Assembly: GCA_019689555.1 (NCBI GenBank)
Contig: JADGHE010000027.1
Coordinates: 1-40,278, forward strand
DNA from: Variibacter sp.
Lineage (GTDB): Bacteria; Pseudomonadota; Alphaproteobacteria; Rhizobiales; Xanthobacteraceae
DNA: 40,278 bases
Reading direction: 5' to 3'
The translations under genes and the position numbers were made by a program. Positions 28,073 through 35,307 of the stretch are shown piece after piece (position 1 is the first letter of the stretch; every line of letters begins with the position of its first letter). The notes under the pieces are model-generated. The model ran no database searches and was not told the DNA's origin. It was given only the letters and a program-made list of their open reading frames with translations.

Positions 28073-29062
28073 TCAGTGCGCCGCCACGGAGGGGCTTTCC
28101 TCGCGCTGCAGCGCGTGAACGGCGAAATAGCCCCGCTCGTCGGTCCAGGCCGTGAGCGGCTTCCAGTCCGCGCCGCGGGCGAGCGCGCGGAAGGAGTCGA
28201 GCGTGTACTTGTAGCTGTTCTCGGTGTGGATGGTCTCGCCGGCGCGGAAGTCGATCGTCTCGCCGTCGACGCGCACCTTCTGCCGCTTCAGGCTCGCAAG
28301 GTGCATCTCGACGCGGTTGAGCTGCCGGTTGAAGAAGGCGTGGTGCTCGAAACATTCGAGCCGGAAGTTGGCGCCGAGCTCGCGGTTGATCCGTTGCAGC
28401 AGGTTGAGGTTGAACGCGGCGGTCACGCCCGCGGCGTCGTTGTAGGCGGCGTTGAGAATGCTCGCGTCCTTGATGAGGTCGACGCCGACGATGAGGATCG
28501 CGCCGGGCCCCAGCAGGCGCCCCGCGCGCCGAAGGAAGGCGCACGCCTCGTGCGGCTCCAGATTGCCGATCGTCGAGCCGGGAAAGAAGCCCGCCAAAGG
28601 CAGCCCGCGCACCGCGGCGGGAAGCTCGAACGCCATCGCGAAGTCGGCGACGACCGGGGCGACGGTGAGGTGCGGAAAGTCGCGCGCGACGCTTTCGGCT
28701 TCGCGCATCAACGTCTTTTCCGCGATGTCGACCGGCACATAGGCCGCGAGCCGGGTCGCGGCGCGCAGCAGAATGCGGCCCTTGACGCTGTTGCCCATGC
28801 CGAACTCGATCAGCGCAGCGCCCGGCGGCAGCAGCGCGGCGATCTCCGCCGCGTGCGCTTCGAGCAGGGCGATTTCCGTGCGCGTCAGATAGTATTCCGG
28901 CTGCTGCGTAATCTGCTCGAACAGGCGGCACCCGGTTTCGTCATAGAAGTATTTCGGCGGGATGCGCTTGGGCGTTGCGGTCAGGCCCGCGATCACGTCG
29001 CGCGCAAACCCCGTGCGCGGGATGTCCGGCGGAACGCGCACAGCAAAGGTCGCAGGAGCCAT
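28073..29062 (-). CDS. egtD: L-histidine N-alpha-methyltransferase (ergothioneine synthesis)
   Basis: A 329-residue SAM-dependent enzyme that trimethylates the alpha-amine of histidine to hercynine, the first step of ergothioneine synthesis. It shows the family opening IPPKYFYDETGCRLFEQITQQPEYYLTRTE (from residue 35, including the conserved Tyr residues that bind histidine), the SAM motif EFGMGNSVKGRILL (86-99), PGSTIGNLEP, and YNDAAGVTAAFNLNLLQRINRELGANF with the histidine-binding Asn. HTENSYKYTLDSF near the C-terminus completes it. The SAM motif has Met-Gly-Asn where I recall ELGSGSS-type sequences. ATG 29062 is preferred over ATG 29068 because AGGGGAG lies eight bases before it. It follows egtB by a few bases, so translation is likely coupled. 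Confidence 0.93.
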   Translation of the reverse strand: MAPATFAVRVPPDIPRTGFARDVIAGLTATPKRIPPKYFYDETGCRLFEQITQQPEYYLTRTEIALLEAHAAEIAALLPPGAALIEFGMGNSVKGRILLRAATRLAAYVPVDIAEKTLMREAESVARDFPHLTVAPVVADFAMAFELPAAVRGLPLAGFFPGSTIGNLEPHEACAFLRRAGRLLGPGAILIVGVDLIKDASILNAAYNDAAGVTAAFNLNLLQRINRELGANFRLECFEHHAFFNRQLNRVEMHLASLKRQKVRVDGETIDFRAGETIHTENSYKYTLDSFRALARGADWKPLTAWTDERGYFAVHALQREESPSVAAH

Positions 29063-29081
29063 GGGCATCGCTCCCCTTTCC

Positions 29082-30335
29082 CTAGGGATATTCGGCGAGC
29101 CGCACGCCGGTGAACTGCCAGCGGTGCGGCGGATAGAAGAAGTTGCGGTAGGTTGCGCGCGCGTGGCCGGTCGGCGTCGCCAGGGAGGAGCCGCGCAGCA
29201 CCATCTGGTTCACCATGAACTTGCCGTTGTATTCGCCGAGCGCGCCCTCGGCCGCGCGGTAGCTGGGGTAGGGCGCATAGGCGCTGCGGGTCCACTGCCA
29301 TACCACGCCGAAGGCGTCGTCGACGAGCTTCAAGCGCGCCGCCACCTCCCATTCGGCTTCGGTCGGCAGATGCTTGCCGGCCCAGCGCGCGAAGGCGTCG
29401 GCTTCGTAGTAGCTCACATGACACACCGGGGCGTCGGGATCGACCGCGCGCAGGCCGCCGAGCGTCATCTGATGCCAGACGCCGTCGACGACGCGCCAGT
29501 AGCCCGGCGCCTCCCACCGTTCCGCCTGCGCGGTCGCCCAGCCGTCCGCGAGCCACAGCATCGGCGTGCGGTAGCCGCCGTCCTGCATGAAGGCGAGCCA
29601 CTCGCGGTTGGTCACGAGGGCCTCGGCGAGGCGCACCGGCCGCAGCAGCACCTCGTGGGCGGGCCCTTCGTTGTCGAAGGAAAAGCCCTCGCCCTCGTGC
29701 CCGATGCGCCGCAGTCCCGCCGGCACCGCGACATAGGCGCCGCGGCCGTCTGCGCGCGCGGGAAAGCGCCAGGCCGGATCGTAGGCGGGCGCGGTGGGGT
29801 TCTCGGCGAAGGCGTGGAGAATGTCGGTGAGGATCAGCTCTTGGTGCTGCTGCTCGTGGTTGAGGCCGATCGCGAGAACGGGGGCAAGCCGCGCCAGGGT
29901 CTCGGCGCCGGCCTCGCCGATCAGCCGCTCCACCGCCGCGTCCACGTGCTTCCGATAGAGCCCGACCTCGTGCGCCGTCGGCCGGGTGATGAGCCCGCGC
30001 TTGGGCCGCTCGTGGCGCGGGCCGGCGGAAACGTAATAGGAGTTGAAGAGATAGGCGAACCGTTCGTCGAAGGGCCGGTAATCGGCGAGGTTGGGGCGCA
30101 GCAGGAACTGCTCGAAGAACCACGTCGTGTGCGCCCGGTGCCATTTGATGGGGCTCGCGTCGGGCATGGACTGGATCGTCTGGTCCTCGGGCGAGAGCGG
30201 CGCTGCACGCCGCTCCGTTTCCGCGCGCACTTGGCGGTAGCGTTCGAGCCATTCGGCCCTGTTCACAGCCGCCTCTCGCCCGTCCGGGACGGCGTGCGGG
30301 GCGGGCCCGGGGACCGCGATGGTGGCGCTCGGCAT
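29082..30335 (-). CDS. egtB: ergothioneine biosynthesis sulfoxide synthase
   Basis: A 417-residue non-haem iron enzyme that uses O2 to join hercynine to a thiol (cysteine or gamma-glutamylcysteine) as a sulfoxide. The DinB-like helical domain carries the iron-ligand histidines in WHRAHTTWFFEQFLL (65-79) and GLNHEQQHQELILTDILHAF (158-177). The C-terminal formylglycine-generating-enzyme-like domain shows GEGFSFDNEGPAHEVLLRPVRLAEALVTNREWLAFMQDGGY, SYYEADAFARWAGKHLPTEAEWEVAAR and VWQWTRSAYAPYPSYRAAEGALGEYNGKFMVNQMVLRGSSLATP. ATG 30335 follows AAGGAGAA; an upstream in-frame start at 30371 adds only unlikely residues. No egtA, egtC or C-S lyase gene is adjacent, so the last step must be encoded elsewhere. 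Thiol preference cannot be read from the sequence. Confidence 0.95.
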   Translation of the reverse strand: MPSATIAVPGPAPHAVPDGREAAVNRAEWLERYRQVRAETERRAAPLSPEDQTIQSMPDASPIKWHRAHTTWFFEQFLLRPNLADYRPFDERFAYLFNSYYVSAGPRHERPKRGLITRPTAHEVGLYRKHVDAAVERLIGEAGAETLARLAPVLAIGLNHEQQHQELILTDILHAFAENPTAPAYDPAWRFPARADGRGAYVAVPAGLRRIGHEGEGFSFDNEGPAHEVLLRPVRLAEALVTNREWLAFMQDGGYRTPMLWLADGWATAQAERWEAPGYWRVVDGVWHQMTLGGLRAVDPDAPVCHVSYYEADAFARWAGKHLPTEAEWEVAARLKLVDDAFGVVWQWTRSAYAPYPSYRAAEGALGEYNGKFMVNQMVLRGSSLATPTGHARATYRNFFYPPHRWQFTGVRLAEYP

Positions 30336-30438
30336 CGGCAATTCTCCTTCGCAAGGCTGCCGATTTCGCATTCGCAGAGCAGTGAACCGGCCGGTGCGCC
30401 GTCTGGTTCCCGCCTTCGCAAATCAGGCGCCGCGGCCC

Positions 30439-31074
30439 TCAGGCCACGGAAGCGGGGCGCCGGCCCTCCGCCAGCACGGTGGCGGCGAGGCGCAGATCGG
30501 CGACGAAGCGCTGATATGCGACACGCTTGTCCTCGCGATCCTGGATATGCAGGAGGTAGGACGGATGAATGGTCACCACAAGGCGGGATCCGTCGGCGAG
30601 CGGCATGGCTGTGCCGCGCATTTTGCCGATGGCGACGGGCCGTCCGACCACCCCGCGCGCGGCGGTGGCGCCGAGCGCCACCACAACGGCCGGGCGCAGC
30701 AGCCCCCGCTCGAGGTCCAGCCACCAGCGGCAGCGGTCGATCTCATAGGCGTTCGGCTTCTTGTGAAGCCGGCGCTTGCCGCGCATCTCGTGCTTGAAGT
30801 GCTTGACCGCATTGGTGACGAAGGTTTCCGCGCGCGGGATGCCGGCCGCCTCGAGCGCCGCGTCCAGCACCCGCCCGGCGGGGCCGACGAACGGCCGGCC
30901 GGCGAGGTCCTCCTTGTCGCCCGGCTGTTCCCCCACGATCAGGAGCGAGGGCTTCGCGGGCCCCTCGCCGGGAACGACCTGGGTCGCGTCGCGGTAGAGC
31001 GGGCAGCGGGTGCAGGCGGCCTCGGCTGCCGCCAGTTCGGCGAGGGAGCGGATTGGGGTGCGAGGCCGGTCCAT
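30439..31074 (-). CDS. udgX: UdgX-type uracil-DNA glycosylase
   Basis: A 211-residue uracil-DNA glycosylase of the family 4-like UdgX group, which removes uracil from DNA and, in the mycobacterial enzyme, stays covalently bound through a His. Motif A is GEQPGDKED (48-56), followed by RPFVGPAGRVLD. The defining R-loop reads RGKRRLHKKP (98-107), with His104 where UdgX has its covalent His; UdgX normally has KRRIH, so Ile is Leu here. Motif C is TIHPSYLL (168-175). Cluster ligands appear to be Cys21, Cys24 and Cys115, with His92 where family 4 enzymes have another Cys. It lies 103 bases upstream of egtB on the same strand and is divergent from the zinc operon. Confidence 0.93.
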   Translation of the reverse strand: MDRPRTPIRSLAELAAAEAACTRCPLYRDATQVVPGEGPAKPSLLIVGEQPGDKEDLAGRPFVGPAGRVLDAALEAAGIPRAETFVTNAVKHFKHEMRGKRRLHKKPNAYEIDRCRWWLDLERGLLRPAVVVALGATAARGVVGRPVAIGKMRGTAMPLADGSRLVVTIHPSYLLHIQDREDKRVAYQRFVADLRLAATVLAEGRRPASVA

Positions 31075-31137
31075 GGGCGCGGGGGTAACGGCGCTGCCGG
31101 CCCTAGGTTTCCGACCCTCTGGACACGGGGCCAGATT

Positions 31138-31150
31138 GTTATACTATAAC
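31138..31150 (+). promoter_or_regulatory. Zur-like operator of the zinc-uptake operon
   Basis: GTTATA-C-TATAAC is a perfect 6-1-6 inverted repeat in an AT-rich island within GC-rich DNA. It matches the GTTATA...TATAAC core of proteobacterial Zur operators as I recall them. It overlaps a plausible -10 hexamer (TATACT, 31140-31145) and is 10 bases before the ATG of the first operon gene, so zinc-bound Zur would block transcription. Its position 64 bases from the udgX start also allows an effect on that divergent gene. Confidence 0.72.
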
Positions 31151-31160
31151 GTTTACGGAC

Positions 31161-31307
31161 ATGACAGTGCACCATCATCCCATCCACCAGCATCCCCATG
31201 CGCGGGTCGGGCCTTCGTTCCTGCGCCTGTCGGCGGCCGAGCGGCTCGCGGCGGCGATGGTGGTGGTCGCTCTGCTGTGGGGCGCGATCCTGTGGGCGAT
31301 GGCCTAG
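31161..31307 (+). CDS. 48-residue His-rich single-span membrane peptide, first gene of the zinc operon
   Basis: A small open frame, not matched to any family I know, that starts at ATG 31161 directly after the Zur-like operator and stops 8 bases before znuC. The N-terminus MTVHHHPIHQHPH has six His in the first 13 residues, a metal-binding look. A linker with Arg follows, then RLAAAMVVVALLWGAILWAMA, one hydrophobic helix of about 18 residues ending at the C-terminus. The predicted product is therefore an inner-membrane peptide with a His-rich tail, which side of the membrane being unclear. The leader between operator and ATG is very short (about 10 bases) and the ribosome-binding site (ACGGAC) weak. 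Its place in the operon suggests a zinc-related accessory role; that is inference. Confidence 0.72.
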   Translation: MTVHHHPIHQHPHARVGPSFLRLSAAERLAAAMVVVALLWGAILWAMA

Positions 31308-31315
31308 GAGCCCGC

Positions 31316-32059
31316 ATGAATGCCGTTCTGACGTTTCGTGACCTGACGCTCGGATACGACCGCCACCCGGCGGTGCATCATCTGAGCGGCACGGTCGAGG
31401 AGGGCGCCCTGGTGGCGGTGGTCGGGCCCAACGGCGCGGGCAAGTCCACCCTGTTCAAAGGGGTGGTCGGGCTGCTGAAGCCGCTCGCCGGGCGCGTCGA
31501 GCTCGGGAATCTGCGGCCCGCCGACATCGCCTATCTGCCGCAGGCGGCCGAGATCGACCGCTCCTTCCCGATCACCGTCTTCGACATGGTGGCGATGGGC
31601 CTGTGGCGCCGCCGCGGCCTGTTCGGCGGCGTCGGCCGCGCCGACCGCGCAAAAATCGAGGAGGCGATCGCGGCGGTCGGGCTTGCGGGCTTCGAGGCGC
31701 GGCCGATCGCGACGCTCTCGGGCGGGCAGATGCAGCGCACGCTGTTCGCCCGCCTTCTGCTCCAGGATGCGCGGGTCATCCTGCTGGACGAGCCCTTCAC
31801 GGCGATCGACGCGCGCACCGCCGGCGATCTGTTCGCCCTGGTTCAGCGCTGGCACGCCGAGCGGCGCACCGTGGTCGCGGCCCTGCACGACCTCGAACTC
31901 GTGCGCACCGGCTTTCCGCAGACGCTGCTGCTCGCGCGCGAGCCGGTGGCCTGGGGCGCGACTCCCGAGGTGCTGACGCCCGCCAATCTCCTCAAGGCGC
32001 GACGCATGTGCGAGGCCTTCGACGACTCGGCCGCCGCCTGCGCCCACCAGGCGGCGTGA
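31316..32059 (+). CDS. znuC: zinc ABC transporter ATP-binding protein
   Basis: A 247-residue ABC ATPase that powers high-affinity metal import together with the following ZnuB and ZnuA. Walker A is GPNGAGKST (37-45), the Q-loop lies in IAYLPQAAEIDRSFPITVFDMVAMGLW (with the metal-importer DMVAMGLW signature), the ABC signature is TLSGGQMQR (133-141), Walker B is VILLDEP (154-160), and the switch His is in VVAALHDLELV. ATG 31316 is 8 bases after the small peptide gene, with GGAG as ribosome-binding site inside the intergenic sequence. The C-terminus contains CAHQAA with a Cys and His, unlike the long His tail of some ZnuC proteins. Metal identity (Zn rather than Mn) rests on the Zur-like site. 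Confidence 0.9.
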   Translation: MNAVLTFRDLTLGYDRHPAVHHLSGTVEEGALVAVVGPNGAGKSTLFKGVVGLLKPLAGRVELGNLRPADIAYLPQAAEIDRSFPITVFDMVAMGLWRRRGLFGGVGRADRAKIEEAIAAVGLAGFEARPIATLSGGQMQRTLFARLLLQDARVILLDEPFTAIDARTAGDLFALVQRWHAERRTVVAALHDLELVRTGFPQTLLLAREPVAWGATPEVLTPANLLKARRMCEAFDDSAAACAHQAA

Positions 32060-32136
32060 GCGCGCGGCCTTCCTCCGCGAGCGCCTGAGCGGCGCTCGCA
32101 AAGCGCGCAGGCCCTGCCCCCCAAGCGGAATTGCCG

Positions 32137-33006
32137 ATGGTGTACGATTTTCTCATCGCTCCGTTCGTCGAATTCGGCTTCATGCGCCGCGCGCTCATCG
32201 GCACGCTCGCGCTCGCGCTCGGCGCCGGGCCGATCGGCGTCTTTCTCATGCTGCGGCGGATGAGCCTCGTCGGCGACGCGATGGCGCACGCCATCCTGCC
32301 CGGCGCCGCGCTCGGATTTCTGGTCGCCGGCCTCAACCTGTTCGCCATGACGGCGGGCGGGATCGTCGCGGGCGTGCTGGTCGCCGTGCTCACCGGTCTC
32401 GTCGCGCGCGCCACCGGCCTGAAGGAGGACGCCTCGCTTGCGACCTTCTACCTGCTGTCGCTCGCGCTCGGCGTCACCATCGTGTCGGTGAAGGGCACGA
32501 ACGTCGACCTCCTGCACGTGCTGTTCGGCTCCGTGCTCGCGCTCGACGATCCGACCCTGCTGCTGATCGGAAGCATCACCTCGGTCACGCTCGTAGCGCT
32601 CGCGCTGATCTACCGCCCGCTGGTCCTGGAATGCGTGGACCCCGGATTTCTCCGCTCCGTCAGCCATGCGGGGGCGCCGGTGCATCTCATGTTCCTGGCC
32701 CTCGTCGTGCTCAATCTCGTGGCCGGCTTTCACGCGCTCGGCACGCTGCTCGCCGTCGGTTTGATGATGCTGCCGGCGGCCGTCGGCCGCTTCTGGGCGC
32801 GCGACGTGACCACGATGATCGTGGGCGCGGTCGCGACCGGCATCGCCTCCAGCGTGATCGGCCTGCTCGTTTCGTTCCACGCCGGGGTGCCCTCCGGGCC
32901 GGCGATCATCCTGGTGGCGGGCGCCTTCTACGTCCCTTCGGTGCTGTTCGGCCGCGTGGGCGGCATCGTCCGCCAGCTCTTTCCCGGACGGCATCTCGAG
33001 GCGTGA
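32137..33006 (+). CDS. znuB: zinc ABC transporter permease
   Basis: A 289-residue inner-membrane permease of the ABC-3 family, with eight or so membrane segments, that passes zinc from ZnuA to the cytoplasm. The family signature is visible near the N-terminus as FGFMRRALIGTLALALGAGPIGVFLMLRRMSLVGDAMAHAILPGAALGF (about 12-60), and in the C-terminal half as FHALGTLLAVGLMMLPAAVGRFWARDVTTM and IGLLVSFHAGVPSGPAIILVAGAFYVPSVLFG. The ATG at 32137 is chosen over an in-frame TTG at 32131 because AAGCGGAA lies before it. It is 77 bases after znuC and 33 bases before znuA, all on the same strand. The gene ends with LFPGRHLEA. Confidence 0.92.
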   Translation: MVYDFLIAPFVEFGFMRRALIGTLALALGAGPIGVFLMLRRMSLVGDAMAHAILPGAALGFLVAGLNLFAMTAGGIVAGVLVAVLTGLVARATGLKEDASLATFYLLSLALGVTIVSVKGTNVDLLHVLFGSVLALDDPTLLLIGSITSVTLVALALIYRPLVLECVDPGFLRSVSHAGAPVHLMFLALVVLNLVAGFHALGTLLAVGLMMLPAAVGRFWARDVTTMIVGAVATGIASSVIGLLVSFHAGVPSGPAIILVAGAFYVPSVLFGRVGGIVRQLFPGRHLEA

Positions 33007-33039
33007 GCTTCCCGCAGTTCTTCCGCACTGGAGTTCGAG

Positions 33040-33939
33040 ATGCGCAAAGCCATGCTGATCGCGGCGGCGATTGCGGTGCTGGCGGCGAAAGCGCCCGCCG
33101 GCGCGCAGGAGAAGCTCGAGGTCGTCGCCAGCTTTTCGATCCTCGCCGATTTCGTGAAGAACGTGGGCGGCGACCGCGTGCAGGTGACGGCCCTCGTCGG
33201 CCCCAATGCCGATGCCCACGTCTATGCGCCGACGCCGGCCGACGCCAAAACGCTGGCGGGCGCGCGGGTGGTGGTCGTCAACGGTCTCGGCTTCGAGGGC
33301 TGGATCGCCCGCCTCGTCAAGGCCTCGGCGACCCAAGCGACGGTGGTCGTCGCCTCCAAGGGCGTGAAGCCGCGGCGACAGGACGCAGTTCACGAGCCCG
33401 GCCACGGCGAGGCCGATCCGCATGCCTGGCAGTCCGTCGCCAACGCCCGGATCTACGTCGCCAATATCCGCGACGGGCTCGCCGCCGCCGATCCGGCGGG
33501 CCGCGAGGCCTATGCGGCGGCGGCCGCCGCCTACCTCGCCAAGCTCGACGCGCTGGAGCAGGAGGTGAAGGATGCGATCGCCGCTTTGCCGCCGGAGCGC
33601 CGCAGGATCATCACGACCCACGACGCCTTCGGCTATTTCGCGGACGCCTACGGCGTCGCCTTCATCGCGCCGCAGGGCGTCTCGACCGAGGCCGAGGCCT
33701 CGGCGCGCGACGTCGGCCGCATCGTCGCGCAGATCAAGCGGCAGAAGGTCCCGGCGGTCTTTCTGGAGAACGTGACCGATCCGCGCCTCGTCCGGCGCAT
33801 CGCCGAGGAGACGGGCGCGAGGATCGGCGGGACGCTCTATTCCGACGCGCTCACCGGGGCGGACGGCCCGGCGCCGACCTACATCGAGCTGATGCGCCAC
33901 AATGTGCGCACGCTCGCCGCGGCGCTGTGGCCCCGCTGA
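33040..33939 (+). CDS. znuA: zinc ABC transporter periplasmic binding protein
   Basis: A 299-residue cluster A-I metal-binding protein that captures Zn2+ in the periplasm. Residues 1-22 form a signal peptide ending in APAGAQ. The metal His ligands are probably His60 (ADAHVYAP), His128 (EADPHAWQS) and His194 (ITTHDAFGYF), with an acidic fourth ligand near SDAL (residue about 267). A short His-containing loop, HEPGHGEADPH (118-128), is present but is far shorter than the His/Asp-rich loop of E. coli ZnuA. FSILADFVKNVGGDRVQVTALVGPNADAH opens the mature domain. ATG 33040 is weakly served by GAGTTCGAG. Zinc rather than manganese is favoured by operon context and the operator. Confidence 0.92.
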   Translation: MRKAMLIAAAIAVLAAKAPAGAQEKLEVVASFSILADFVKNVGGDRVQVTALVGPNADAHVYAPTPADAKTLAGARVVVVNGLGFEGWIARLVKASATQATVVVASKGVKPRRQDAVHEPGHGEADPHAWQSVANARIYVANIRDGLAAADPAGREAYAAAAAAYLAKLDALEQEVKDAIAALPPERRRIITTHDAFGYFADAYGVAFIAPQGVSTEAEASARDVGRIVAQIKRQKVPAVFLENVTDPRLVRRIAEETGARIGGTLYSDALTGADGPAPTYIELMRHNVRTLAAALWPR

Positions 33940-34011
33940 GGTCCTGGCGCTTTGCGGCTTGGCTCGGCCGCACCGGGGCGCCTATATGGGGGCGTCCACG
34001 GAGTTGAAGTC

Positions 34012-35049
34012 ATGTCCGACAAGCTGCCCGTCACCGTCATCACCGGCTATCTGGGGGCCGGCAAGACCACGCTTTTGAACCGCATTCTCTCGGAGCCCCA
34101 CGGCAAGAAGTACGCCGTCATCGTCAACGAGTTCGGCGAAATCGGCATCGACAACGACCTCGTCGTCAACGCCGACGAGGAGGTGTTCGAGATGAACAAC
34201 GGCTGCGTCTGCTGCACGGTGCGGGGCGACCTCATCCGCATCCTGGAAGGGCTGATGCGGCGCAAGGGCAAGTTCGACGCCATCATCGTGGAGACGACGG
34301 GCCTCGCCGATCCGGCGCCGGTGGCGCAGACCTTCTTCGTCGACGAGGAGGTGGGCGCCAAGACGAAGCTCGACGCCGTCGTCACCGTCGCCGACGCGAA
34401 GTGGCTGAACCACCGGCTCAACGACGCGCCGGAGGCGAAGAACCAGATCGCGTTTGCGGACGTGATCCTGCTCAACAAGACCGACCTCGTGACGGCGGAC
34501 GAGCTGCGCGAGGTCGAGCGGCGCATCCACGCCATCAACCCTTACGCCCCCATCCACCGGACGCAGCGCTGCGCCGTGCCGATCACCGAGGTGGTGGGCC
34601 GCAACGCCTTCGACCTCGACCGCATCCTCGACATCGAGCCGGCCTTCCTCGAGTCGGAGGCGCTCGACCACGACCACGGGCATCATGGCCACGACCACGA
34701 GCACGGCGAGGGCCATGCGCACCACCGCCACGGCCTCAAGCACTATCACGACGAGGAGATGCAGTCGCTCTCGCTCGAAACCGACAAGCCGCTCGATCCG
34801 GAGAAGTTCTTTCCCTGGGTGCAGGACCTCGTCGCGAACGAAGGGCCGAACATCCTGCGCACCAAGGGCATCCTGGCCTTCAAGGACGACCCGGACCGCT
34901 TCGTCTTCCAGGGCGTGCACATGATCCTCGACGGCGATCACCAGCGCCCCTGGCGCGAGGGCGAGCGGCGGCAGAGCCGCATCGTCTTCATCGGCCGCAA
35001 CTTGCCCGAGGAGCGCATCCGCGCGGGCTTCGCCGCCTGCGTGGCGTGA
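34012..35049 (+). CDS. COG0523 family GTP-dependent metal chaperone (zinc-linked)
   Basis: A 345-residue G3E GTPase of the COG0523/CobW group, some members of which (such as ZNG1/ZigA) deliver zinc under scarcity. Walker A is GYLGAGKTT (12-20). The metal-binding CxCC motif is NNGCVCCTVRGDL (Cys65, Cys67, Cys68). Switch and nucleotide-specificity elements follow: VETTGLADPAPVAQTF and ILLNKTDLV (NKTD). A His/Asp-rich loop (DHDHGHHGHDHEHGEGHAHH, residues about 222-241, followed by HRHGLKHYHDEE) separates the G domain from the C-terminal domain with FFPWVQDLVANEGPNILRTKGILAF. The gene is 72 bases after znuA in the same orientation. CobW itself is excluded by the absence of cobalamin genes. The client protein is unknown. 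Confidence 0.92.
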   Translation: MSDKLPVTVITGYLGAGKTTLLNRILSEPHGKKYAVIVNEFGEIGIDNDLVVNADEEVFEMNNGCVCCTVRGDLIRILEGLMRRKGKFDAIIVETTGLADPAPVAQTFFVDEEVGAKTKLDAVVTVADAKWLNHRLNDAPEAKNQIAFADVILLNKTDLVTADELREVERRIHAINPYAPIHRTQRCAVPITEVVGRNAFDLDRILDIEPAFLESEALDHDHGHHGHDHEHGEGHAHHRHGLKHYHDEEMQSLSLETDKPLDPEKFFPWVQDLVANEGPNILRTKGILAFKDDPDRFVFQGVHMILDGDHQRPWREGERRQSRIVFIGRNLPEERIRAGFAACVA

Positions 35050-35134
35050 AGCGCGCCCGGCCGCCGCGCTGGGTGACCGCGCATTCACTCTGCTCGCGTC
35101 AGCGCCCGCGCTGGAGCGCCCCTGCAACCTGGCT

Positions 35135-35184
35135 CCGTCATCCTGAGGCGCCCGCGCGGCAGCGCGGGCCTCGAAGGATGACGG
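35135..35184 (+). repeat. dispersed palindromic repeat, copy 1
   Basis: A fifty-base element with a perfect ten-base-pair outer stem (CCGTCATCCT with AGGATGACGG), a GAGGC/CTCGA internal loop, and a perfect eight-base-pair inner stem (GCCCGCGC with GCGCGGGC) closed by GGCA. It resembles REP-like intergenic elements of Hyphomicrobiales. It lies between the convergent COG0523 gene and carA and may help end both transcripts. Confidence 0.75.
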
Positions 35185-35203
35185 CATTCCCGCAGGCCGC
35201 TCC

Positions 35204-35259
35204 CATCACCCTTCGAGGCTCGCGCGGCGCAAGGCCGCGCTCGCACCTCAGGGTGACGG
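35204..35259 (-). repeat. dispersed palindromic repeat, copy 2, inverted to copy 1
   Basis: A second element of the same family read from the minus strand: it begins CCGTCACCCTGAGGTGC against CCGTCATCCTGAGGCGC in copy 1 and ends GCCTCGAAGGGTGATG. The inner stem is GCGCGGC/GCCGCGC with a GCAAG loop, the outer stem TCACCCT/AGGGTGA. The two copies are head to head 19 bases apart, an arrangement seen for REP doublets. Confidence 0.75.
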
Positions 35260-35307
35260 GAATTGGCATGTTTGGGGGAAAGCCGCGAGCGGCAGGCCGG
35301 CGGCGCG

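Noticed and set aside
23848-28155. A 1435-codon plus-strand open frame across several minus-strand genes
   Set aside because: It crosses the DctP-type, AbrB-type, aminotransferase and egtD genes in a shadow frame, and its product is Arg-rich low-complexity sequence with no domain.
34012-35049. CobW for cobalamin synthesis
   Set aside because: No cobalamin gene or B12 riboswitch-like element is near; the Zur-like box and zinc ABC genes favour a zinc-linked COG0523 protein.
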